Of a stretch of 56,119 nucleotides of DNA, positions 16,982 to 25,051 are shown piece by piece. Below the pieces are notes generated by a model that saw nothing but the letters and a program-made list of their open reading frames with translations, searched no databases and was not told where the DNA came from. The translations under genes and the position numbers were made by a program. Location: NCBI GenBank assembly GCA_007693435.1, contig REDO01000158.1, forward strand, positions 1-56,119, given 5' to 3'. Source of the DNA: Salinarimonadaceae bacterium (lineage in GTDB: Bacteria; Pseudomonadota; Alphaproteobacteria; Rhizobiales; Beijerinckiaceae). Numbering within the stretch: the stretch's first letter is position 1; the number at the start of each line of letters is the position of its first letter.

Positions 16982-17847
16982 CAGAATTCGCGCCCGGCGA
17001 TCGTGAGGTCGACCGCGCCGATGCGGACAGCCTCAAACGGCTGCATCACGATGTCATTCGCCGGCTCGCTGATCTGGACGCTATGCACGCCGGGCACCAT
17101 CAGGTACGCCCGGATCCAGTCCAGCGTCAGATCCCGGCCGAGCTTTCCCTGTTCTGCCCAGGCCGCGGGTAGCTGCGCCGCGAGCGTGGCGACAATGCTC
17201 GCATCCGTGTTCGGCAGGAGCGTCATCGCCACCGTGACCGGGGCGACCTCAATGACAGCCGATCGCACCACAAAGGTGTCGTTTACCCCACGGACCTCCG
17301 GATCTTCGATCGCTGCGCGCACCGTTTCGAGCAGCGGGGCCTCGGCGACGCCATCGAGGCTAGTCGATAGAACCGCCGCATACAGGATGGGCGAGCGCTC
17401 AACCGTGTAGACTTCGGCGTCCTCCACCTCGATCGAGGACGACATGGCGTAGAACTGATAGCGCGGCTTCGTGCCGGCAGTGGACCTGCCCTTGACGGCG
17501 AGCACCACTCGACGCTTCAGGCGATCGTCACTCTCGCCCGCCATCCGGACGACGTCATAGAAGGCCGCGAGGTGCTCAAGGGCTGCGCCACGCGCGAAAT
17601 AGAGGTAGGCGGAGCGGGCGATATCGTTCCCGCGCGCCCGGAGCACCGCCTCCCGATAGGTTCCGGACTGGCTGATGATCATCGCCGGGTCCGTTTCCAG
17701 CGTCTCGACGTCGTAGGTCAGCCCATATGACGGCGCGAGCTCGACGATCTTCTCTTTCCGGGCGTTGAGCAGGGGCTCGTAGCTGATTTCTTCGATGATC
17801 TCCGGCTTCGGAAGGGCGGCGAGATCATCCAGTGTGAAATCGCTCAT
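16981..17847 (-). CDS. J: P2 gpJ-like baseplate wedge protein
   Basis: This is a 288-residue protein. It has LDDLAALPKPEIIEEISYE, ILNAR-type helices, LRARGNDIARSAYLYFARGAALEHLA, RRVVLAVKGRSTAGT and a C-terminal VHSVQISEP. These are standard for baseplate J family proteins, which polymerise as wedges around the hub. It overlaps the W gene by four bases. Confidence 0.9.
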   Translation of the reverse strand: MSDFTLDDLAALPKPEIIEEISYEPLLNARKEKIVELAPSYGLTYDVETLETDPAMIISQSGTYREAVLRARGNDIARSAYLYFARGAALEHLAAFYDVVRMAGESDDRLKRRVVLAVKGRSTAGTKPRYQFYAMSSSIEVEDAEVYTVERSPILYAAVLSTSLDGVAEAPLLETVRAAIEDPEVRGVNDTFVVRSAVIEVAPVTVAMTLLPNTDASIVATLAAQLPAAWAEQGKLGRDLTLDWIRAYLMVPGVHSVQISEPANDIVMQPFEAVRIGAVDLTIAGREF

Positions 17848-18224
17848 GCAGCCTCTCGAATGCTAATGCCATCATCGTCCAGCGAGACGTAAAGGCGGGC
17901 CTGTTGCCAATCCAAATGGGCGTAGGGCCGGATCTCGCCGGTGATGACCATCCCGGCCTCGCCGAGCCGGGTGGCGTCGGGAACCTGCAGGCGCGCTTTG
18001 CGGAATCGCGGCTCGAAAATCTCGATCGATATCCACGTCACCATCCACCACCGCATGATGGTGCGATCGGTGAGCAACTCGCCGAGCAGACGGGTGCCGG
18101 GACTACCGACCCACTCCCGCATCACGCGCTCGCCCAGGCGCGTCGTCAGGATCTTCTCGATGCTCTGGATCACATGGGGCAGACCGTCGAGGATCTGCCC
18201 GGTCCTTGCATCAAGACCAGCCAT
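17844..18224 (-). CDS. W: P2 gpW/T4 gp25-like baseplate protein
   Basis: This is a 126-residue protein with GLPHVIQSIEKILTTRLGERVMREWVGS, the conserved core of the gp25-like baseplate family (sheath-starting ring). Its order next to J and near V is as in P2. Confidence 0.88.
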   Translation of the reverse strand: MAGLDARTGQILDGLPHVIQSIEKILTTRLGERVMREWVGSPGTRLLGELLTDRTIMRWWMVTWISIEIFEPRFRKARLQVPDATRLGEAGMVITGEIRPYAHLDWQQARLYVSLDDDGISIREAA

Positions 18225-18225
18225 C

Positions 18226-18522
18226 TCAGCCGCCCAGCGCCTCGATGATTTGCCTTTTCGTCGCGCCGGGCGCGACTTCGATCTTTCGCTCCTCCGCGAT
18301 CGCCTGTAGCTGCGCCAGCGTCAGCTTCATGCTGATTTCCGGCGCGTCGTCGACATCGCTCGTAGCCACCGCCACAGCCTTGGGCTTTCGTGGGATCAGC
18401 GTCCCCAAGCGGAGCTCGTGCTTCGCCTGCGACTCCGTCAGCGACAGCGTCGTGCCGACACCCGTGTTGCGGTGCCCGGCGACGATACGCCCCGCCTTTT
18501 CGGTGATGATGTAATCCTGCAT
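18226..18522 (-). CDS. small tail-region protein with HeH/SAP-like C-terminus
   Basis: The protein is 98 residues. A C-terminal motif (LTLAQLQAIAEERKIEVAPGATKRQII) has the helix-extended loop-helix pattern of HeH/LEM/SAP-like domains. The second of two adjacent ATGs is preferred because AGGAGG lies only two bases before the first. It sits between V and W, where P2-like phages have no fixed gene. It is probably structural or a DNA contact protein. The domain call is a pattern judgement. Confidence 0.6.
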   Translation of the reverse strand: MQDYIITEKAGRIVAGHRNTGVGTTLSLTESQAKHELRLGTLIPRKPKAVAVATSDVDDAPEISMKLTLAQLQAIAEERKIEVAPGATKRQIIEALGG

Positions 18523-18535
18523 CATTTCCTCCTGA

Positions 18536-19138
18536 TCAGCCCGCGGCGCGGACCATGGATGACCCTGTGACGATCGGATGAAGTCCGGCCGATGACCCGT
18601 ATTCGACCAGGACTAAATCGCCGATGCGGGCGACTTCGGGCCCATTTTCATCGCCAAGATCGACTTTTGGGCTTTTCACCAGAACCTCGAGCGACTCGAC
18701 CTCGGCCTTGCCCTCTTCCAGTCTCAGCCGGGTCTCGCCTTTCGACGCGATCAACGCTTCCGGCGTCAGCGAAATGGTCCATCCTTCGAACGTGACGACA
18801 TGCTCGTCCTCACGATCCGACGGCGAGGCATTCTCACTCCACCAGTGCAGCGGCCGCGCCGTGCCCTGACGGATGTCGCCCGCCGCCGACACGATCTCCA
18901 TCTGCTGCCCGACGCTCGGCGACGAGTGCAACTTCAAGGCGCCGGCCGTCTGCGCGTATGGAACCCAAGGCGAAAGCACGTCCGCACCGTCGGCGTCCTT
19001 GCCGATGATGAGCCGCGTAATGCCCTTCGCTGCGTCGACCTGCGAAACCCTTCCCTTCCACTGCGCGCCGGCAATCCGGCGTTCCATGTCGGAGACGCGA
19101 GCGAAAAGCGCGCGGAAGAGGTCGGCGGCGGTAGTCAC
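18536..19138 (-). CDS. V: P2 gpV-like baseplate spike protein
   Basis: This is a 200-residue protein with the V pattern: helical N-terminus, GRVSQVDAAKGITRLIIG, SPWVPYAQTAGALKLHSSPSVGQQM and a beta-rich C-terminal part (ETRLRLEEGKAEVE). It forms the membrane-piercing spike. Its ATG overlaps the stop of the upstream gene (ATGA). Confidence 0.85.
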   Translation of the reverse strand: MTTAADLFRALFARVSDMERRIAGAQWKGRVSQVDAAKGITRLIIGKDADGADVLSPWVPYAQTAGALKLHSSPSVGQQMEIVSAAGDIRQGTARPLHWWSENASPSDREDEHVVTFEGWTISLTPEALIASKGETRLRLEEGKAEVESLEVLVKSPKVDLGDENGPEVARIGDLVLVEYGSSAGLHPIVTGSSMVRAAG

Positions 19139-19914
19139 GGGATCGGCCCCACTTCCCCGTCAATCTCGACATCTTCGAGTTCGGCCGCCTCGCCAGTTTC
19201 CGTCGGGTCCGCAGGCGCAAACCCGAGGCTCCGGATCGCGCCCTCGGTGAGCGCCATCTGAGCCTGTGCGACCCGCCATGATGGCAGATCAGAGGGGGAC
19301 TCGATCGCGGCCTTCACCATGTCATGCAGCGGCGCCGCAGCCGGATCGTCCTGCATCGCGGCCAGGAGATCAGCCCACCCGCCGATCGCAGCGACGCCGT
19401 GATCAGGATCTCCAACGGTCTCAAACTGGACCCGGTATTCTTGGGCCGGAATGCGCAGTCCGCTCTCCCATTCGACCAGGATCGGCTTTGACTCCGCTTC
19501 CCGGACACTGACCACGAGCTTCTCATAGACCTTCCGCCACGGGCCCTCACCGAAGAGCAGAGCCGCGTGGATCTGGCGCGTGACGAGATCCAGATACGCG
19601 GCGCCACCTGCGTCTCGAGCCTCGAAAACGACCGTGTTGCCGTCCTCGCTCACCTCCACCTTGGAGGGGCTGAGATAGATGAAAAACATCATGTCGATCT
19701 GCCGACGGCTGCCATTGAGGCTTCGCCCGCCCACATCGTCCACTTTCTCGCTGTTCGTGTAGACCGCGATCATCGGTCTTTGCTGCTCACCGGCATTGGC
19801 GAGAATTTGATCGGTTGGGTCGACAGGCGAGTTCAAAATGCGGCCGTCAGCCCAAGTCCGGTTCGCCAGCAGCCGCGTGACCGCCAGCCTCAGAGCGAAG
19901 GACACCATGCTCAT
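19135..19914 (-). CDS. structural protein of head-tail region, unknown family
   Basis: This is a 259-residue protein. It has FALRLAVTRLLANRTWADGRILNSPVDP, TNSEKVDD and a segment LVTRQIHAALLFGEG. It resembles the tail-terminator or neck proteins found between capsid and baseplate genes in P2/lambda mosaics, but I cannot assign it. The start at 19914 is fixed by an ATGA overlap with the upstream gene; the frame is open further 5' without supporting signals. Confidence 0.62.
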   Translation of the reverse strand: MSMVSFALRLAVTRLLANRTWADGRILNSPVDPTDQILANAGEQQRPMIAVYTNSEKVDDVGGRSLNGSRRQIDMMFFIYLSPSKVEVSEDGNTVVFEARDAGGAAYLDLVTRQIHAALLFGEGPWRKVYEKLVVSVREAESKPILVEWESGLRIPAQEYRVQFETVGDPDHGVAAIGGWADLLAAMQDDPAAAPLHDMVKAAIESPSDLPSWRVAQAQMALTEGAIRSLGFAPADPTETGEAAELEDVEIDGEVGPIP

Positions 19915-20312
19915 GAGAGCGGCACGCAACGACAGACCAAGCGCCCGATGCCGTCTGGCTCGACCGTCACGACCTGGAAAACGGGCTTCCCGGGGCGATC
20001 TTCGGCGCGGATATGATCCTTGGCCCTCGGCCAAGTCGCCGGCAGCCCCAGAGCGGGCACGCGGTAAGAGATGTGGACCTTTTCCCCGTCGACCTCCGGG
20101 CGGTGCCCGTCATACTGACGCTTTTCCTTTGCGCGCGCGATTTCGGGGTTGAAATCGACGATCCCTTGAATGTCCCGCTCTACGCGAGATGCGTCCGCCC
20201 CGCCGGCCACGAACTCTCCCGCAACGCGCGGAATGAGCCTCGTGGTCTCGGCGTGCAGCGAATCGACGACCACGGAGGCCGCCGACTCGAGCTGGGCGAA
20301 CGGTGTTGGCAT
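19911..20312 (-). CDS. hypothetical head-tail joining region protein
   Basis: This is a 133-residue protein starting MPTPFAQLESAASVVVDSL, with a central segment of charged residues and a beta-rich end (VTVEPDGIGRLVC). It lies between the major capsid gene and tail genes, where head-completion or stopper proteins are encoded. No motif identifies it further. Confidence 0.6.
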   Translation of the reverse strand: MPTPFAQLESAASVVVDSLHAETTRLIPRVAGEFVAGGADASRVERDIQGIVDFNPEIARAKEKRQYDGHRPEVDGEKVHISYRVPALGLPATWPRAKDHIRAEDRPGKPVFQVVTVEPDGIGRLVCRCVPLS

Positions 20313-20326
20313 GATCGGCGCTCCGA

Positions 20327-21364
20327 TCAGGTCCGGCGAGCGCCGAAGAGCGACCCGGGGCGGAGACAGATCGACAGCGAGTTCATCTGGACCTCGCCGT
20401 GGATACCCTTTCCGTTCTGCATCGGGAACTGCTTGGCGTAGAGGCGCTGGCCGGGCGTGTTGACGGTCTCGATGTAATCCGCCGGGGCGTCATACGTCTT
20501 GAAGAGGCCGTCGACGCCGAGCGGGAAGAAGCGCGCCTTGTCGGTGTTGACCCCGATATTGACCATGTTCTGATCGCCGATCGCGCCGTAGTTTTCCCAG
20601 ACGATCCCGCCGAATTCGAACATCGGATTACTCGACCGGTTTTTGCCGACATAAGATTCGCGGAGGATCTGCGCTTCGTTCCAGCCCTTGTAGGTTTCGC
20701 GGACCTCTTTGTGCTGGAGCAGATCGTCGAAAAAGTTGTCTCCGACGAAGGCATGCACCGAGTCGAACGGCGTCGCGCCCAAGCGCTTGCGCATGGTGCG
20801 GATCACCTGAGTGCAGCGCTTGCGCAGAATGCCGTCCACGGGAGAGGCGGCGTCGAGATCGAAATCAACCTCCGTCTCCTGCGTCACGCCAAACTCGGTG
20901 AAGAGGTTCAGCGAGGACGAGTCGGCGTAGGTAATGACGCCGGTGATGGCGCCGAGCCGGGCGTGCTCTTCGGTCAGGTCGAAATCGACGAGATTTGGCT
21001 GCATCTTCTGCATGAAGATGCCCTGAACCGTCTGGAGCGCCGTAGTGCTGCCAAACGCACGCACTCCCTGCACCTCATCGGCCATGACGGCGAAGTCACG
21101 CTCGAAGTGTGGAATCGAGAGGGGGCGGAGGCTGCGCTTCGGGTAGTCGCGGGTCTCGCCGGGGCCGCCGCGAGGGGACGGAGAGACGAGCTTGAGGATC
21201 TCGCCCACGCGCTCGATCGAGATCGTCGTCGTCGAGACGGCATTCCGCGAGAAGAGCCCCAGTTCTGCGATGCGCCCGGGCTTGTAAAAGGTATCCCGGA
21301 GCGCGTCCGTCAACGAAGTGACGCTAAAGGCATCATCGTTGAAGATGTCGAGCATCGTGTTCAT
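20327..21364 (-). CDS. E: major capsid protein (lambda gpE-like)
   Basis: This is a 345-residue protein of the lambda E family: LTDALRDTFYKPGRIAELGLF, PRGGPGETRDYPKRSLRPL, HFERDFAVMADEVQGVRAFGS and a C-terminal segment with FPMQNGKGIHGEVQMN. It forms the icosahedral shell. A GGAGAG site precedes the ATG. The decoration protein gene is immediately upstream in transcription order. Confidence 0.92.
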   Translation of the reverse strand: MNTMLDIFNDDAFSVTSLTDALRDTFYKPGRIAELGLFSRNAVSTTTISIERVGEILKLVSPSPRGGPGETRDYPKRSLRPLSIPHFERDFAVMADEVQGVRAFGSTTALQTVQGIFMQKMQPNLVDFDLTEEHARLGAITGVITYADSSSLNLFTEFGVTQETEVDFDLDAASPVDGILRKRCTQVIRTMRKRLGATPFDSVHAFVGDNFFDDLLQHKEVRETYKGWNEAQILRESYVGKNRSSNPMFEFGGIVWENYGAIGDQNMVNIGVNTDKARFFPLGVDGLFKTYDAPADYIETVNTPGQRLYAKQFPMQNGKGIHGEVQMNSLSICLRPGSLFGARRT

Positions 21365-21379
21365 AGTTTCCGCTCTCCC

Positions 21380-21769
21380 TTAGCGAACGATGATGCCGAC
21401 GGCCGCAAGCTGAGCGTTCTTTGCAGCCCGCTTAGTCGCGTCATCGACAGACGTGTGATAGGTGAGCACGTTGCCGTTGACCTCGGCATCGCGCGTGATC
21501 GCCGCCACAGCGACGTCGCCGGACGTGGCGTCAACTCCGTAGAGCAGGAGCGCCACGGCGACCTGCTGCCCGACGTCGGGGTCAGCAGCCGCGTTGATCG
21601 ACGCGGTGAACTTCCCGGCGTTTGCCCCGCTCGTGAACCTGCCGAGCACGGTGCCCGGCGCGAGGACGCCCGCCCCGGACGCGATGACAATGGCGTCACG
21701 CGACCGGGAGCCGGTGGCTTCCGTGAGCAGGAACTCGCCAGGATGGCGGCCCTCAGTAAAAACCGTCAT
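21380..21769 (-). CDS. head decoration protein (lambda gpD-like)
   Basis: This is a 129-residue protein with EFLLTEATGSRSRDAIVIASG, LAPGTVLG and LLYGVDATSGDV, all typical of the D family that stabilises the expanded head. A good ribosome site (GGGAGAA) precedes the ATG. Confidence 0.9.
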   Translation of the reverse strand: MTVFTEGRHPGEFLLTEATGSRSRDAIVIASGAGVLAPGTVLGRFTSGANAGKFTASINAAADPDVGQQVAVALLLYGVDATSGDVAVAAITRDAEVNGNVLTYHTSVDDATKRAAKNAQLAAVGIIVR

Positions 21770-21809
21770 GGCTCAATTCTCCCATTGAGCTGCTTCGAGC
21801 AGCGAGCTG

Positions 21810-22211
21810 TTACGAGGCGGTGCGGAGACCGGCGCGCGCCTTGGCCTTGTCCCAGCCGGCGGTCGCGTCCGCGCCCTTTTCAGGGGGCACGATGCCGGTG
21901 ATTGCGCCGGCCTCCGTCTTGCGGGCGAGGTATTCCTGCTCCCGCTCCTGCGCCGTTGGCGCTGCCGGCGCGGAGGCCTTGGCGTCGGCCTTCGCCACAC
22001 CGAGGATCGCCTTCGCCGCGTCGGCGTCGAGATCGGTGCTGAACGCGAGGTGGTTGGCCAACGTGGGGAGCGCCTTGGCGTCGTCACAGGCCAGGATGCC
22101 CGTCACGCGCGCCTGATACGCCGCCTTCGCGTCGTCGCGAGCCTTCGCCACGGCGCTGTCGATGTCCGCCTGCGAGAACCCTGCAGCCGGCGCGTTGGTG
22201 GTGTCGCTCAT
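21810..22211 (-). CDS. nested scaffold protein (Nu3-like) from an internal start
   Basis: Inside the protease gene, an in-frame ATG (MSDTTNAPAAGF) is preceded by a strong GGAGGA site seven bases away. The 133-residue product would be the scaffold alone, as lambda makes Nu3 from within C. The sequence is low-complexity helical (DIDSAVAKARDDAKAAYQAR). Confidence 0.7.
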   Translation of the reverse strand: MSDTTNAPAAGFSQADIDSAVAKARDDAKAAYQARVTGILACDDAKALPTLANHLAFSTDLDADAAKAILGVAKADAKASAPAAPTAQEREQEYLARKTEAGAITGIVPPEKGADATAGWDKAKARAGLRTAS

Positions 22212-23066
22212 CGAATATCCTCCAGAGCGTTGCTGAAAGCGGTTCGCACCGCTGCGGTTCGAAAGCGCCGCAAGGACGCCTTCGAAGGTTCCGATGCGAT
22301 CGGCCATGCCGAGGGCGATGGCGTGCGCCCCCACCTCGACACCGCCGCGCCCGTATTTGGTTGTGACGACTTCGGCCTTGACGCCGCGGTATTCCGCGAC
22401 GGCGGCGATGAAGACCTCGGCGAGAGCGTCGATCGTCCGCTGCATCCCCTCGCGGCCCTCGGCCGATGACAGGCTCTGGTTCTTGTTCGGGGTCTGCGAC
22501 GAGACGAATTCGATCTTCTTGATCCCGCGCTTCTCGTCGCGGGCCTCCTCATCGATCACGGCCATGTAGACGCCGATCGAACCGAGGATCGCAGAGTCGG
22601 AAATCACGATCTCATCGGCCGCAGCCGCCAGCCAGTAAGCTGCCGAGGCGCCGGTGCCCCCGATGTATGCCGTAATGGGCTTCTTGCCGCGGACGTCGAA
22701 GATGGCCTTCGCAAGTTCGTCCGTGCCGTTGGCCTGCCCGCCAGGGCTGTCGATGTTGAGCAAAATCGCCTTCACGGACGGATCGTCCACGGCGGCCTGC
22801 AGATCTCGACGGATGATGTCGTAGGACGTAGCCCCAGAGATCTCGGTCATCATGTTCGCGCGGCGGAACATCGGCCCGATCATGCTGATGATCGCAACGC
22901 CATCACGCCGCGTGGCCTTTTCCGCCCGCGCCAGCGACATTCCCCGATACGCCTCGAGCGCCTCCGGAGAGGTCTCATGTTCGCGAGACGCGATCGTATG
23001 GACGCGCGAGATCCACTCCGGGAGCATCGCCCAAGGGGCGCTCTCCACGGCTTCAATGACCGTCAT
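21810..23066 (-). CDS. S49 head maturation protease with C-terminal scaffold (lambda gpC/Nu3-like)
   Basis: This is a 418-residue protein. The protease half has NIDSPGG (104-110), GTGASAAYW with the presumed nucleophile Ser141, and the GSIGVYMAV segment of S49 signal-peptide-peptidase-like enzymes; the general-base lysine lies about 50 residues further on. The C-terminal third is helical and Ala/Lys-rich, as in assembly scaffolds. It would cut scaffold and portal during prohead maturation. Confidence 0.9.
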   Translation of the reverse strand: MTVIEAVESAPWAMLPEWISRVHTIASREHETSPEALEAYRGMSLARAEKATRRDGVAIISMIGPMFRRANMMTEISGATSYDIIRRDLQAAVDDPSVKAILLNIDSPGGQANGTDELAKAIFDVRGKKPITAYIGGTGASAAYWLAAAADEIVISDSAILGSIGVYMAVIDEEARDEKRGIKKIEFVSSQTPNKNQSLSSAEGREGMQRTIDALAEVFIAAVAEYRGVKAEVVTTKYGRGGVEVGAHAIALGMADRIGTFEGVLAALSNRSGANRFQQRSGGYSMSDTTNAPAAGFSQADIDSAVAKARDDAKAAYQARVTGILACDDAKALPTLANHLAFSTDLDADAAKAILGVAKADAKASAPAAPTAQEREQEYLARKTEAGAITGIVPPEKGADATAGWDKAKARAGLRTAS

Positions 23067-23081
23067 CGCTGTTCCTCTGAA

Positions 23082-23348
23082 CTATCGCCGGCGTGCGCCG
23101 GCCGTGATGGCGAACCGCCTGCGCGGTGTGCCGTTCTTCTCGGCGCACTCGCTCTCGAGCTGCGCGATCACCGCGCGCAGGGCAGAGACCTCGCCCTTGT
23201 GGAACCAGACATCGCGGTCCCGGAAGGTGACCTTTTGCGTCGACGCCCCGGCGACGAGCTGCATGTATGCGGGGCGGAGCGCGGCCAAGGCGGCGCAGGG
23301 GTCGTAATCGACGCCCCCGAAGATCGCTTCAAAATCAATGGCCATCAT
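23082..23348 (-). CDS. W: gpW-like head-tail joining protein
   Basis: This is an 88-residue protein. It has CAALAALRPAYMQLVAGAS and VTFRDRDVWFHKGEVSALRAVIAQLE, the pattern of lambda W, which stabilises DNA in the head. The ATGATG at its start overlaps the portal stop. Its tail is basic (TPRRRFAITAGARRR). Confidence 0.82.
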   Translation of the reverse strand: MMAIDFEAIFGGVDYDPCAALAALRPAYMQLVAGASTQKVTFRDRDVWFHKGEVSALRAVIAQLESECAEKNGTPRRRFAITAGARRR

Positions 23349-25042
23349 TCGTCCTGGGGCTCGGTGTCGCCCGTTGTGCGAACTCCGCCGCTGCGCTTGG
23401 TGCCCTTCGGACTGGCGCCAGGCCGCTTCGGATCCTTCTTCTCGCTGGAGTCGCCGCCCTCGGCGTCCCGCAGGCTGGCCTCGACGCCGCCGGGCACCTC
23501 CATGATGTCCTTCGGGGCCCATGGATCCGGCAGGCCGTGCTTGATGGCGTAAGCCTTCTCCCGCGCCCTCTGGCGCATGTCGTCATCCCAATCGCGCCCA
23601 TAGGAGGAGGAAATCTCCGCGAGGGTGATGACGCCCATCTCTTTCATGACCTCGAAGGCGCGAGCCGTCTTGAAGTCGTCCGCCTGCGGCTGAGCAGGGC
23701 CGGTCCACTTCGCGCGAGACGCCGCGGTCTTGTTGGCGAGATAGCCCGGGAGCCCCCCGGGGAATTCAAGGCGTCCGGTCCCGATCGCCTCTTCCAGCAC
23801 CGTCTCATAGGCGGACTGCGAGAAGGGCACGATGATGTTCGTGCGCCGTTTCATCACCGTGAGCCACTCAATCGCGCCAGCCATGCGAACCGACGAATAG
23901 GTCGCCCCGCGGTAGTCGCCTGTCGCTGCCTCGTAGGTCACGCCGGCGCCGCGCGCCACTTCTCGCAGCAGCCACGACATGAACCCGTCGTATTGCTGCC
24001 CGGGCTGCTTCGCCTCGGTGAATTCGAGGGTGTCGTTCGGGAACATATGAGCGATCCGACCGTGCTGGGTCAGGTCGATCTTGGCCCCGTCATACCACTG
24101 CTCTTTCGCCGCCGCGAAGCCATTGAGGTTGAGGACGCCCTCCTTCTCCATTCCATCCTTCTCGGTCATGAGACCTTCGAATGCGGAGATCCCGCTGATG
24201 TCGCTGCGGATCGTAGCGGCGAAGATCGTTTGGATCATCGCGCTCGTCAGCGTCGCATCGGCGTATTGATCAATCTGGCGGATGACCTTCAGGACCGGCG
24301 CCAGAGGAGACACGCCCCGCGTCGTGTTGATGGACGGGGCGAAGACGTGCACCAGGTTCGGGCGGCCGTCGCGATCACGCGCCTGCACCCTGACCTCGCG
24401 ATGCCCAATGAAAGGGTCAGGCTGATGGATCAGATAAGAGAGCGGCGCACCGTAGCCGTCGACCTCTACACCTTGTATGACCCGGTTCCCCTCGTTCCGA
24501 TCGATGATCCTCGACGGCTCGAGCAGGAGCATCTTCGTGTTCCACCGCCCCCACGGCCGTCGAAGGAGCGGCGTCGACGCAAGCACTTCGCCGAAGGCAA
24601 TCCATGAGCGATACGCGGCCTGCTGCATCTGACCGAATGTCATCCGGCAGCCGGCGTCGCATTCCGCTAAATTGTCGGCCCAATCCTGCCAGACATTTTC
24701 CGCCTTCGACGTCCACTCATTCGTGTAGTCGTCGCTCCACCCCAGCGCCTCCTGATCGGCGCGCGCGGCGAGCCGAAGCCCGGATCCGACCACGAACGAT
24801 TCAGATACGTCGACTGCCCCCGCGAGGAAGCCGGAGTTGTGGATTGCATCGATCGAACGCGCCGCCGCCTTCGTCCATGCGACCTGCGAGTCCTTGTAAG
24901 CCTCGCGCAGCGCTGGGTTCCACGACGCCAGAAAGGGGCTTTTATCGTTGCCGTGAAAGTATGCGGCCGACGGCTGAGCGTCGCGGGCACTCCCCGCCTT
25001 GACGCGATAGCGCGGCTTCGGCGCGACGGGCTGGGCAACCAT
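23345..25042 (-). CDS. B: portal protein (lambda gpB-like)
   Basis: This is a 565-residue protein. It has DDYTNEWTSKAENVWQDW, the motif of lambda-type portals, and a middle QYDGFMSWLLREVARGAGVTYE. It forms the dodecameric entry port of DNA. A GGAGCGAGT sequence precedes the ATG. The end is basic and disordered (KRPGASPKGTKRSGG). Confidence 0.92.
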   Translation of the reverse strand: MVAQPVAPKPRYRVKAGSARDAQPSAAYFHGNDKSPFLASWNPALREAYKDSQVAWTKAAARSIDAIHNSGFLAGAVDVSESFVVGSGLRLAARADQEALGWSDDYTNEWTSKAENVWQDWADNLAECDAGCRMTFGQMQQAAYRSWIAFGEVLASTPLLRRPWGRWNTKMLLLEPSRIIDRNEGNRVIQGVEVDGYGAPLSYLIHQPDPFIGHREVRVQARDRDGRPNLVHVFAPSINTTRGVSPLAPVLKVIRQIDQYADATLTSAMIQTIFAATIRSDISGISAFEGLMTEKDGMEKEGVLNLNGFAAAKEQWYDGAKIDLTQHGRIAHMFPNDTLEFTEAKQPGQQYDGFMSWLLREVARGAGVTYEAATGDYRGATYSSVRMAGAIEWLTVMKRRTNIIVPFSQSAYETVLEEAIGTGRLEFPGGLPGYLANKTAASRAKWTGPAQPQADDFKTARAFEVMKEMGVITLAEISSSYGRDWDDDMRQRAREKAYAIKHGLPDPWAPKDIMEVPGGVEASLRDAEGGDSSEKKDPKRPGASPKGTKRSGGVRTTGDTEPQDE

Positions 25043-25051
25043 ACTCGCTCC

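Noticed and set aside
20399-21901. 500-codon open frame on the plus strand
   Set aside because: Antisense to the capsid and decoration genes, which are unmistakable.
23267-24607. 446-codon open frame on the plus strand
   Set aside because: Antisense to the portal gene.
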